Origin: Astrothelium macrocarpum | Lineage: Eukaryota > Ascomycota > Dothideomycetes > Trypetheliales > Trypetheliaceae | Assembly (NCBI GenBank): GCA_021030915.1 | Contig: JAGEMR010000137.1 | Coordinates: 1 to 64,000, forward strand | Length of the DNA stretch: 64,000 nt | Direction: 5' to 3' | In this document: positions 33,843 to 43,854 of the stretch, piece by piece | Layout of the letters: every line of letters starts with the position of its first letter | Numbering within the stretch: position 1 is the first letter of the stretch | Notes under the pieces: model-generated | The model's input: the letters and a program-made list of their open reading frames with translations, nothing else | Told to the model about the DNA's origin: nothing | Database searches by the model: none | Program-made: the position numbers and the translations under genes

Positions 33843-34051
33843 TTTGGGAGTGTGCTCACTCAACTTACAGGTACAGACAAGTCGAGCTTTGACTTCGTAT
33901 GACTGGAAAGGGGTCGAGTCACGGTGGAATTTGGATTTGCAGTACTCGAAGTGGCGGAGATAGCGGGCTTTATGCCATGCGAAGAGCTCGGGCCTTTCGC
34001 TTTTCATTCACTCCAGAGCTCGACGTAAATCACAAAAACCCATTTTCCTGA

Positions 34052-34491
34052 ATGCCACCAGTCACAGAGCATCTGTTCAATGCCTTGATCAAGACCCATC
34101 ACATCACATCCCGCAAAAAGGTTGCTGTGCTCAAGAAGGCCGCCTCAGAACATGATTGTCACGTACTGCTACGGAGTGGTGCCTCTCCTGGCATCATGTA
34201 CGTCGAGGGCAGCAGATGTGGCGTAGAGGCATGGGTTGCAACTGTACAGGTAATGAGAAAGATTTACTAAGGCTGAGATAATATCTGATAAATTTTTAGA
34301 GACTCAGGTACAAAAACTACCAGCTTGCCACCAGACCTGGTCTTGTGCAGCGAGAACACAACATGTACCACGAGAATAAGCTCACGGTAGGCCTTTGTGA
34401 AGTCGATTCAGTAAAAGAATTCGCAACCAAAATGTCTGAAAAAGACCTCTTATCATGGTGGAAACGCGGTATGGGCTATTTGAGTGAATGA
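34052..34491 (+). CDS. Small DUF1115-like protein
   Basis: Two exons, 34052-34249 and 34300-34491, giving 129 residues. The segment LRSGASPGIMYVEGS followed by VATVQRLRYKNYQ resembles the C-terminal DUF1115 region of RWD-domain proteins (KPGIICVEG, then a short basic stretch). No RWD domain is present, so this is a stand-alone version. The C-terminus KDLLSWWKRGMGYLSE looks like a folded end rather than a truncation. It shares a short bidirectional promoter with SGT1. Function is unknown. Confidence 0.78.
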
Positions 34492-34606
34492 CTGCTATCG
34501 CGACCATGTATTTGTGCACCTCGGCGCTTTCTCAGCCTTGCTGTGCGCCTTGCTGATTCGCGCTTGTTGTTGGCTGCAACGCTTGTCAAATCAGCTTACT
34601 ACCATT

Positions 34607-35797
34607 TCACAATTCCTCTTTGATAAGCCGGCTCTGTGGTTTAAGTGCCGCAGTCAAGGCCTTGAAATGCTTGAACTCTTCAGCATCCTCCCCCAATGAC
34701 CAAGCAAACACGCCGCCAAGCTCCTTCTTCTCAACGATTTGTGGGATCTTTTTAGCAATAACCTCTGGCGTATCCCAAGTCCAGAAGCGATTTTCCTCCT
34801 GGTCCCAGTAGAAGTGCCCTCCATCTGCACTGTCAAACATGCCGTACTTCAATGCCCTCGCGAACGACTCCTCAAGCTCCTCAGGAACCCGATCATGCCA
34901 TGAAAATGCCCCGGCCCTATTTAGATCCTCTCCAGTCTTCGGATCTTCCATTAGCGCCGTCCTGCAACCTACGGGATGCTCCTGACAGTCCGTTCCGGGC
35001 TGAGTTTGGAACCATTTGACATAAAACGCAAATCCGAGATTTATCTTCGCAGGAGGGACTCCCATGTCAAGGTATGCATCGACGCTATCTATTGATGCCT
35101 TGATGCCGGTATGGTGCTTTGTCACGTTGTCCCGACGATTCATCAAGTCATAAGTCATGACATTCAAGAAGTCGAGCGACTCCGTAATCTGGGGCATCGT
35201 CTGGCTCGTAAACGCGATCATATCACGCCTCAGACCGGGCACTGCCGCAGAAATAATCTTGTTTGGGCCAAGAGCAGCACGAATCTCGGCAAGAAGCTTG
35301 GGATACGCCTCGATCTCCCATACCCGCTCATCGTTAGGATTCCGCTTGTAGTCCTCTCCATTGCCGCCTGGGTATTCCCAGTCGATATCAACACCGTCGG
35401 CGCCTGTGTCATCAACCATGGTGGCCACGTTATGGGCGAATCGCTTCCGGTTGGTGTCATTCGCTGCTGCACCGGGCCATCCTTCATCGTCGCCCCATCC
35501 GCCAATGGATACTATGACCTTGGTATCATGCGGGAATTTCATGCGAACTTCGGCTACGCTTGTGAAAAGCGGCCAAGGGTTAGGTCGCACGGCGGATGTG
35601 AAAGCCACTGCCTTGAGAAAAGCCAGGGCAACATGACTGACATCGGATACGAGCTCTGCGCCCGGAATGACATTATGTTGTCTGCAGCAATTAGCAAGGT
35701 GGGATGAACAGGGCTAGACATCGCACCCGTTAAGATACATGAGGTACATGGCCGTTGATGTGCTTGTTAGAGCGAACCACGCAACCAGGTGTCGCAT
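34607..35797 (-). CDS. GH18 chitinase
   Basis: Two exons, 35797-35727 and 35681-34607, giving 381 residues. The splice creates MYLNGQHNVIP, the first beta strand of fungal GH18 enzymes. The catalytic DxxDxDxE motif is DGVDIDWEYPG (about 115-125), preceded by VIVSIGGWG. Downstream are LNVMTYDLM, INLGFAFYVKWF and the final GGVFAWSLGED. Residues 1-16 (MRHLVAWFALTSTSTA) may act as a signal peptide, though only a few residues separate them from the fold. No chitin-binding module is visible. It would hydrolyse chitin in wall remodelling, nutrition or mycoparasitism. An upstream frame to 35896 is open but not needed. Confidence 0.85.
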
Positions 35798-36934
35798 CTT
35801 CGAACTAAGTGGCCTTCTTTCTTGATTGATAGCGTAAAAAGGCCTACATTTGTTAGGCAAATTCTCTTGTAAAAGCGAGGCTTGTCTCACGACCAAGTTT
35901 GCTACTAGGCTAGGAGCCGTCTTAGACTCTTATGCACGTAACCGCACGGGCACCGGAAGGGCAGAGATGTGAATGCCTTGACGACAGTGTGTTTGATAAT
36001 AGTAGATTATCCAAGGGAACCGATATCTTAAGCTGTCAACTTTCATTGCGAGAGCTCAAAAAGAACGTAGTTTACGGTGATGGATGACCTATAGCTCTTG
36101 CCTACGTGAAGCTTTAAGAGAGCCTTGAAAGTGGGAATTCTATATTAGTTATAGATTTAATATTTTCTAATAGCATGTAGAGAGATCCTGGAATCAGGGT
36201 CGCGAGCGAAGCTAAGCGAGATCAAGAGCACTCGAAGGTAATTGAATATGTGTCTGAGCGACTATCAATTAGCTTGAGTTAACCGCAAAATAATGTGAGT
36301 AGAGGCGGTGCGGCGGTGTGGCGGTGCAAACTAGTTCAGCCGAAGTTGAGCCGGGAGTATCATTGCTGAGTCAACGTGGCTGTAGCCACTGTGCCTTATA
36401 TAATCAATGGATGAAGTTGGGACACGAGTGCGATCATTTTGTCTACCAGAATAGCATTGATAAACATCGCCATCTCTACTTAGTACGACACTTTCACGCT
36501 TTAGATAAACTGCTTCTACCATATATCAAATCAATGCGTGTATTTATGCAAGGACACTCCTCAATATGTGTCTGAGAAAGGGGTTCTGGCAGGATAAATC
36601 CACCAAATGCGGACAGCCATTGATAGGTTGGACATTCCCTCGAGCATCGTTTCAGTCTACTTACAGAAATCTGCCCCCCTCAGTCTCTGAGACTTAAAGT
36701 TAGCGTGGCCATAGTGCTGTGAATTGACAGATGCCGCTTTGCGTAGACGGCAAGTCTTCTTTTCGGAGCATTATCGTAGTCCAGTCTCGGCGCATGACTA
36801 TTTCGCTTTCTCTTGCTTGGAAATGGGCTTCCCAGATATCCTATTTGAGAAGACTACGACAACAAACGACTGAGCCCATCCGCAATGTAGCCAGTAACCT
36901 TGGCTGCCACTGGAATGCTGTATTCTGTGGTCGG
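35798..36934. other. Intergenic, no gene seen
   Basis: About 1.1 kb between the chitinase start and the 3' end of the hydrolase pseudogene. Short ORFs only. A small GGCGGTG-type simple repeat occurs near 36303-36326 and a short AT-rich patch at 36140-36180. Confidence 0.45.
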
Positions 36935-38273
36935 TCAGCCGCAATCATCCTCATCAATCACAAAAATGGCTGGCTCACTGAAACCGAAGGCGTGGCTGAA
37001 CCCTATCTCATTATCGACTTCCATGATCGGCTTTGCCCTGCCGTGTCCGGTCTCCCGATCACCATCAGTTTCAGGGTTATAGGCTCGCAGAGGAATAACA
37101 GAATCGCGGCAGGGGTCAGTCCAGTGGTCGTGCGCCGCAAAGAGGAAGTATAGAGGGACTTGATAAGCGGGAGACTGCGCTGGGGAGCTGTGCGTACCCC
37201 AGATGCGGTCGTCCCAACGATCTGTGGTAATCTCGAGCATTTCGTCGCGGGCCATACGCCTATCATTAGAGGTCAGCTGTTTTTGGAGCAAATTATCAAT
37301 TTGCACGCAAGTATGAGATCAGAGAAGCCGTTCCAGCTGGTGGAACGCACGCCCTAGCGGCACTCCATGTCTAGACTGAATACGTACAAAGCCTGCTGGA
37401 TGCCCATGCGACTCCTTACGAGCTCGCTCGTAATTTCTAGTCCTCTTCGAGAGAAACCGGTGATTGCTTTGACCGTGGCTCTCAAAAGCCACAATGGCAT
37501 CCATGATGTGAGGATCTTGATGATGACTGCGAACGTTCTGGCAAATGCAGGGTGCATTGCCCAGCTCTAGCAGCATGTCAGTACTTGGTAATCTCAAGCT
37601 TTGAAAAGCGGGTGGAGAAATCAGTATGTTTGAAAGATCATCACTCATAGCCTGATAGCACAAAACTTACGGGAACCTTCTTTCCGGTTTCTGATTCTGC
37701 GAGCTTGGTCACTGGCGATGTGAGAAGCACGCCAACACGGACATTGTAAAGTCCAGGGCTTCGATCCGAAATGCCATGATCGTTCTGTCTCAGGTCGTGT
37801 CTCTCGTTGCGGCGTCGCAGTATTTCGAGGAGAATATAGCCGCCGACAGAATGACCAATAAGTACAACTTCGACGGGTCGACTTGAAGACTATTCATGTT
37901 CTCCGCGGCTTGCCCGATCGATTTTCCCAACCACGCTTTCGATGGCGTCCTCTACCGATACAATTTGCTCTTTCAAGCTGAGAGGCAGCCGCTTCTTCAG
38001 ATTTGGATCTTCATCAAAATTATTTCGAGAATCGCGGGTACCGAACCCAGCGAGATTTCGTCCGTAGACGTGAATGTTGTAATTAATGAAAGGCTTCTTT
38101 GACGGCAAAGCATGATCCTGAGGGTTTGAGTTTGCAAGATTACTGTACAGCTGTGTTAGGAAAGCACGGTAGTATTCGATTATTCCCGGAAGGCCGCTGA
38201 TGAAATAAACGACAAGGTGTGGTTTCGAAGGAGCGAAGTTGGAAGGATTGTGAAAATATATCTCTGCATCCAT
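36935..38273 (-). pseudogene. LDAH-like alpha/beta hydrolase, one in-frame stop
   Basis: Reconstructed exons 38273-37671, 37566-37388 and 37259-36935 are in phase. They read as a lipid-droplet-associated hydrolase (DUF2305) relative: FISGLPGIIEYYRAFL, IHVYGRNLAGFG, nucleophile elbow IGHSVGGY, SWMPLWLLRATVKAITGF and ARDEMLEITTDRWDD. The frame is broken only by TAG at 37892-37890, between RASRGEHE and SSSRPVEVV, upstream of the catalytic Ser. Everything after the stop is otherwise well preserved, so the lesion is recent, a sequencing error, or read through. CAG>TAG or TGG>TAG would each fit a RIP-type transition. Introns are 104 and 128 bp. Confidence 0.75.
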
Positions 38274-38897
38274 AATTTGGTTGTGGTGGGTCCGCTTATC
38301 ATAGCCTTGTCATGGAAACCCCCAAACGGTACTAGATGTGGAGAGCCGGGATGATAAAAGTTCAATCACTCATAAAGATGAGCTCGCAGTCAGGAACCTA
38401 GCAGGTATCAAGGTAAAGCAAAAGCGTAACCCCTGGTCGATGTGGGGAAGGTCAAGGTTAAGGTACATGGTCAGGGCGCAAGCTGCCCGACTGCAAAATT
38501 TGTCCTCTGACTAAACCTCGTCAACGAAAGCAATTTGGCAAGAGACGCTGGTAGCGTGCGACATGGCTGGGGTGATCATACAACTACAGAACAGTTCCTA
38601 GCAGAGCAGCATCTCGCAAACGCGGATGAGTGCGGCTATTGCAGCTCATTAAAGCTACCCGTGTTGATCGGTTGGGCGTGTTCTCGAACACATTGCTCAA
38701 ACTCTCTATTCCACCAACTTGTGCAAAAATAATAACGACAAACGTCGTGTCAAGTTGATATTGTGAGATAAACTTTAACACTAATAAATGATTCTTAACC
38801 TCATTGATTATGCATACAAAATAGATTTTAGTTTGCACCGTCCCAAAATCAAAGGTCGCGGCGGCACGCCGCCACGTGCCGTGATAAGTTTCTAGAA

Positions 38898-39215
38898 ATG
38901 TCCATGGACAGCTATGCCGTATTAGCCTCTGGTCTCCGGCCCGGCGGCCTACGATATGAGTTTTGGACGTGGGTACTATCTATCCTAAATCTCGGATCAG
39001 GAGTAGCCAGCCTCATGGTTTATCCTTTCTTCACGGCACTTTCGCCTTTTGTGGCATTTGTTTCTAACGCCTTGCAAGCACTAGTCACCCTTCAACTGAT
39101 TATTTCACTCGAGTATGAGGACCAGGATACTTCCAAGCCTAACAACAAGAAGGGTACTATTCAAAAACGAGAGGAAAATCAACCAAGTGTCCGTGTATCG
39201 TTTTTGGAGGATTAA
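38898..39215 (+). CDS. Hypothetical small membrane protein
   Basis: An uninterrupted 105-codon frame with two long hydrophobic stretches (about residues 25-50 and 50-70) and a charged C-terminal tail. I recognise no family. It may be a real small gene or a fragment of a membrane protein, since the neighbours on both sides are decayed. Confidence 0.3.
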   Translation: MSMDSYAVLASGLRPGGLRYEFWTWVLSILNLGSGVASLMVYPFFTALSPFVAFVSNALQALVTLQLIISLEYEDQDTSKPNNKKGTIQKREENQPSVRVSFLED

Positions 39216-39281
39216 TTCCCCTACCACAAGAGGCTTTGCTATGCTGTACTGAGGCCGATCAGAAAGCCTTTCTTTCGTAAT

Positions 39282-39700
39282 TCAGACTTCAATTTTTGGC
39301 GCTTGGTAGGATTCGTGCGACGGCAATCGTTCGGGGTGACTTCCGATATTACCATGCCTGATGTGATAGTCACGCTCGACCCGTTCTGATGGACGTACAA
39401 ATGCTACGTCACTCCTGGTATCATTGAGTTCCACATAAGCTCCATCTTTCATGGAATTAGAATTGTCCAGACCAGCAGTCGATTTCTTCAGGGATGACTC
39501 CATTGACTGTGACCTAAGTGTTCGAGAGCTCAGAAGCGACCGGATTGTTGATGAGAGCCGTTCACGAACTATCTTGAGCGACGAAGCTATTGGAGCCCAC
39601 AATGGCTTGTAAGTAGGCAGGCACGCGCATAGGATGGCAACGGCCATGTGAATGTTTAGCCAGAATTCAGAAGCCTCGAAATTAACTTAAAGTCGCAGAA
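39282..39700 (-). pseudogene. C-terminal remnant of rhodopsin-like fungal membrane protein
   Basis: The minus frame 39647-39282, extended upstream to about 39690, reads SEFWLNIHMAVAILCACLPTYKPLW and then a hydrophilic tail. This matches the last transmembrane segment and cytoplasmic tail of the large fungal integral-membrane (rhodopsin-domain/PTH11-related) family, where CACLPTxxPL is diagnostic. The other six membrane segments are absent upstream, where the next 150 bp hold stops. It is therefore a truncated relic. A missed distant exon is unlikely because the DHA2 gene starts at 39866 on the other strand. Confidence 0.55.
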
Positions 39701-39865
39701 TCGAGTCAGCTTAAAAGGCAGCGATTGACCTAGGAGGGTTGCATACCATCTTCGGCGCTGGAGTGTCAGCCGTACAAAGTGTCTTCGCCATTTAAATAGC
39801 ATGTATAATTCCTCCATCGATTCGAGTTTCATCCACCACTCTAAGAATACTAAAAAGGCATTCGG

Positions 39866-41818
39866 ATGGTAGAAACGTCCAGCGAGAAGGTCTCAGACGG
39901 AGGGTCTCCAAGCGCCAGGAATTCTAAGCCATCAGAAACGACTGCAAAAACCATAGAAGCTAATGTTGCCAGTCTTCAGGATGAAGAAAATTATCTTACT
40001 GGCTGGAGATTGCATACATTGACGCTTGGGTATTTTTTGCTATTGTTGTGGATTGAAATGAAGACTTTGCTAACATCCAAAAGATTGTGTCTTGGAATTT
40101 TTCTGGTTAATTTTGAGATCTCCATTGTCAGCACATCCCTTGTAGCCATCACAAACGACTTGAAGCATTTCAGCCAAAGCAATTGGGTCATTACCGCGTA
40201 TTTGTTGACTTATACAAGCTTCATGATTATCACCGCCAAGTTGAGCGATCTGGTCGGGCGCAAGACCGCTATACTTTCCGCAATGTTCATCTTCACGGTT
40301 TTCTCTGGTGGATGTGCTTCAGCGAAGACAATGATCCAACTGTGAGTTCCACTATGATCAAATGACTTCTCAAATTATCTGAAGTAGAACAGAATCGTAT
40401 GCCGGGCCTTTCGGGGCATTGGTGGTTGCGGAGTCTACTCGTTGACCATGGTCGTGCTCTTCGAAATGATCCCCCTTCGCAAGTATCCCGCATACCCTGT
40501 CCTCATAACGTCACTATTTGCCTTGGCAATGACATTGGGTCCTATATTTGGTGGTCTTATCAATGATCACTCTACCTGGAGATGGGTTTTCCTACTTAAG
40601 TAAGGTTCCGAAACACCGCTGGTCATATTCCACAGAAATCGAGGATTGAATGCGATGCTAATAAAGACCCATAGTGTCCCTGGGGGTGTAGTAGTCCTTT
40701 TGCTTCTACTAATCACGATTCCCAAGCATTTTCCAAACCATGGGCCGAATGCTCAGCGGAAGCCATTCTCATTTCGAAGAATAGATTTTGTTGGCGCATT
40801 GCTTTTGCTATCTGCTATGACTTTGCATATCATGGGACTAGAACAAGCAGCCAATCTTTATGTATGGACGTCGAAAGAAGTCTTGGCACCGTTGGTGATA
40901 TCTGCATTCCTCTGGCTTAGCTTCTTTGCTTCTCAATGGTATGTCAGCAAGCCACAAAAGCAACAGGAGCCGGTCTTCCCTTGGCGATTTTGCCGGGATA
41001 GAGTGATGATAGGTCTATTCGTGTAAGTCCCAAAAACAATTTTAAAGAACATGCATCTCTCTAATGATACATGTCTAAAAGTAACTCGTTCTTGTGCGGC
41101 ACCATCTCTACCTCTTGCATCATTCTGATACCACTCAGGTATCAAGCAGCTGTTGGCTTATCTCCTCTTCAGGCTGGTATTCGCTTGATTCCTCTATCAC
41201 TTACAATTCAGATTGGAGCCATGCTGGTGGCCGTACTGGCCAAAAACGGTAGAATGCCACCAATCTACTTACTCCTTGTCGGTGCCGCCCTACAACTGGT
41301 TGGATGCGTATTTTTATCATGTGGCTCTCCTAAAAACTCTGATTGGCATGGAATTTAAGGTTTTGAAGCCGTTACTGGAGTAGGCATTGGTCTTGGCATT
41401 GGAGTTGTGACATTGATGACACCCTTTGCTATAGAGAAAAGAGATCTTTGTACGCAAATCACAGTTTGAAGGCTTGATTGGAGCTGACATCCCACTAACT
41501 CTAATTACAGCTGTTGCTACGGCGGCGATCGTACAGTTCCGATTCCTTGGTGGTGCGACGGCACTTGCGATCTTAACAGCTGTGGCAAACACCTGGCTTC
41601 GGGACATATTACAGGGAATGTTGACATCCCAGCAGCTGATGATGACATTCCAGACACCAACTACCGTTAGTTCGTTCCCCGAATCCGTCCAGAACACTGT
41701 TCGCAGTGCTTTTGTCAAAGGTTTTGATCTACAAATGCGTATTTTGATAGGATTTACCGTAGCCGAATTTCCGTTTACGCTGCTAATGTGGCAGAAGAAA
41801 CCTATATTGTTGGAGTAG
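39866..41818 (+). pseudogene. DHA2 MFS exporter, one in-frame stop
   Basis: Exons 39866-40341, 40393-40599, 40675-41022, 41082-41449 and 41511-41818 join in phase (568 sense codons). The protein is a 14-helix DHA2 drug-proton antiporter: ITAYLLTYTSFMI, KLSDLVGRKTA, VCRAFRGIGGCGVYSL, GPIFGGLINDHSTWRWVFLLN and ATAAIVQFRFLGG. A single TAA at 41356-41358 interrupts SDWHGI/GFEAVTGVGIGLG. Homologues are continuous there, so CAA>TAA is the simplest origin and is a CpA>TpA change. All splice sites and the last 150 codons remain clean. It may be a recent pseudogene or an assembly error. It could once have exported the product of the nearby PKS; that is inference. Confidence 0.8.
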
Positions 41819-42013
41819 AGACGATAAACGATTTACAAACCATTTAGCTGGAAATAGAAATGTCAACCAAGAAAAGGCGATTTTGGTAATGGCGAGAATT
41901 CTGATCAAGGGCGTTTCATCCGTCTTTATTTCGAGGATGGTTTATTGAAGTCAATGTCACACAAATATTAGACATGAAAGAATACACATAGCGGGAGTTT
42001 GCTCAAATCTTTG

Positions 42014-42793
42014 TTACTGTTTATACTGCGCCATAAAAATGGCGCGCTTAATTACACGTACGCTTTCCATCACTGCTTGCTTCGTCTGAGATCCAGGAAT
42101 CTCATGGCCGCCAGGGTGTACATAAATATTCCTCTGCTTATTGTCACATAGATTGGCCAACTGAGGGGGATAAAGTGATGGATCATGTTCGCCCCAAATG
42201 TGGGCTGTGGGTATACCCATAACCTCGCCATCCACTTCATAAGACATCTGCCTGATATGACCCCTTTCGAGCCTCCCTGGATCACAAGGAACTGCGGCCC
42301 CCAAAAAGATTGCACATTTAAAGACTGGGTCCAGCATCTCCTGACGCCGATTTTGCCGTAGCCTTTGAAGGATCAAAGCAGAAGCGACAGAGGCCCCTTG
42401 GGAGAAAGCGATGACGCCATCAAACGGGCCCTCGGCAGTAATAAAAGCATCGAGATCATTCAAAGCTTTAAGACAACTTGCCGCGTCATTGGCATCAAAA
42501 TATTGGAAATAATCATCCGTGGCAGAAAAGAAGCCACTAATCTCTGGGTGCATCTCCGCTCGCAACACACCCTCAGCGAACTCGTAAGTATGGTGATCGC
42601 CAAGTGCATACCTCAGGGTAGCTGTGAGATTCAATAAATATCTTTCTTATCAAGCAGATGTTTTGGTGACTTGAATTACCTGTCTGTGTCTCGAAAACCT
42701 GGATCCAATAATCAGTAATTAGTACTTTCCCCGTCAACTACATTCTCACACCTTGCTATTCGTGCCCATTCCATGGAGGCAAAGGAAATGCAT
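42014..42793 (-). CDS. FSH1-family serine hydrolase
   Basis: Three exons: 42793-42752, 42698-42680 and 42621-42014, giving 222 residues. The first exon gives MHFLCLHGMGTNSK and the 19-nt second exon VFETQT, both canonical for the FSH1 N-terminus. The nucleophile Ser is in IAFSQGASVA, the Asp in WGEHDPSL and the His in GGHEIPG, so the triad is complete. FSH1-fold enzymes include LovG, the thioesterase releasing product from a highly reducing PKS. The PKS at 53.8 kb makes such a role possible here. The enzyme could equally be a general esterase. Confidence 0.82.
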
Positions 42794-43415
42794 TTTTGCA
42801 ATTCAATTTACGGAATGCCTGATGTTAGACAATTTGAACAGTTTGTCACGAAGCTTTAGAGGACAATTTGTTTAATCTGATAATCAAGATCATTGAATTG
42901 TAAGTTGTCACTGGAAAGCTCAGTTACGAAGAGATAATAACCTACATAAGCTGGGACACTAATGTCACTGCATAATATTCGTAAAGGCAGCTTCCAAACC
43001 AACACCCACAAAGATCCAGTGGACGGATCGCAAAGGATAAGAATATCAGGGCGTAAAGTGGTGCGCCATGCAACAATATTGCCTTTTGTTGGGTTTTCCG
43101 AAGTCAGTTCTCTGAATGCCTCTGTAGTTCACCGGAGATGGATTAGCAAGAAGACTGCATATCGCCAGGGCTGTTAGCGCTACTCACCGCGAAGATCGAG
43201 CTGCTGTAGGCGATTTCATGAGTCAGGGACGACGGAGGCTCACTGATCGATTTCCCATTCATTCAACCCTGATGATCCTTCATACAGCGTCTCTTTACAG
43301 CGCCCTCTCAAGTCCGGTGAATAGCGCTGACGATCGTGAAGATCGCACCAATATTAATAATTTTTATAATTCAAAAAAAACTTCAAAAGATTATGATTAA
43401 TAAAATAATTTTTTA
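42794..43415. other. Transition to the AT-rich island
   Basis: No gene seen. Composition falls from normal to strongly AT at about 43330. Short ORFs at 42962-43177 and 43218-43400 have no recognisable content. Confidence 0.45.
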
Positions 43416-43735
43416 TAGAGTAAACCACGGTGATTTGATACAGATCGTGATATGATATACCCGGGTTAAATTGGTGAAAAAGGGTCTTTATCTTATCAGA
43501 TTTGATAAAACTTTGATTTAGAAAAATCAAAATTTTTAAATTTAAATCTAAATAATTCTATCAAAAATAGCTTAATTTAAATAAAAAATATATTATTAAA
43601 TAACGCTAAATTAGACCTTTTAAATGATATAAAATGCATCTAAATTAAGCTTTATTTGATAGAATTATTTCAATTTGAAATTTTGACCTAGTGTATCATA
43701 TCACGGTCTGTATCAAAATACCGTGGTTTACTCTA
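43416..43735. mobile_element. 320-bp MITE with TIRs and TA duplication
   Basis: The ends are inverted copies: left TAGAGTAAACCACGGT..., right ...ACCGTGGTTTACTCTA. The match runs about 44 bp and includes TTTGATACAGAYCGTGATATGATA. TA flanks both sides (43414-43415 and 43736-43737), as for Tc1/mariner-superfamily elements. A second inner inverted segment (AATAATTCTATCAAA and its complement) suggests long original arms with an insertion in the left one. It has no coding capacity. Confidence 0.75.
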
Positions 43736-43854
43736 TATTAAATTATAATAGTTTTTTATAGACTAAATAATATTTTATTTAATTTATTAGTTCCGATGCA
43801 AATTCACTTTATGAATTTTTTGGGCTTTTTAAAAGCCTAATTAAAAGGCTTAAT

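Noticed and set aside
33843..34007. N-terminal 55-codon extension of SGT1
   Set aside because: No family similarity and it would overlap the promoter; MDKAAAGAEAL at 33842 has a better start context.
36731..37153. Plus ORF of 140 codons
   Set aside because: Antisense shadow of the third exon of the LDAH-like pseudogene.
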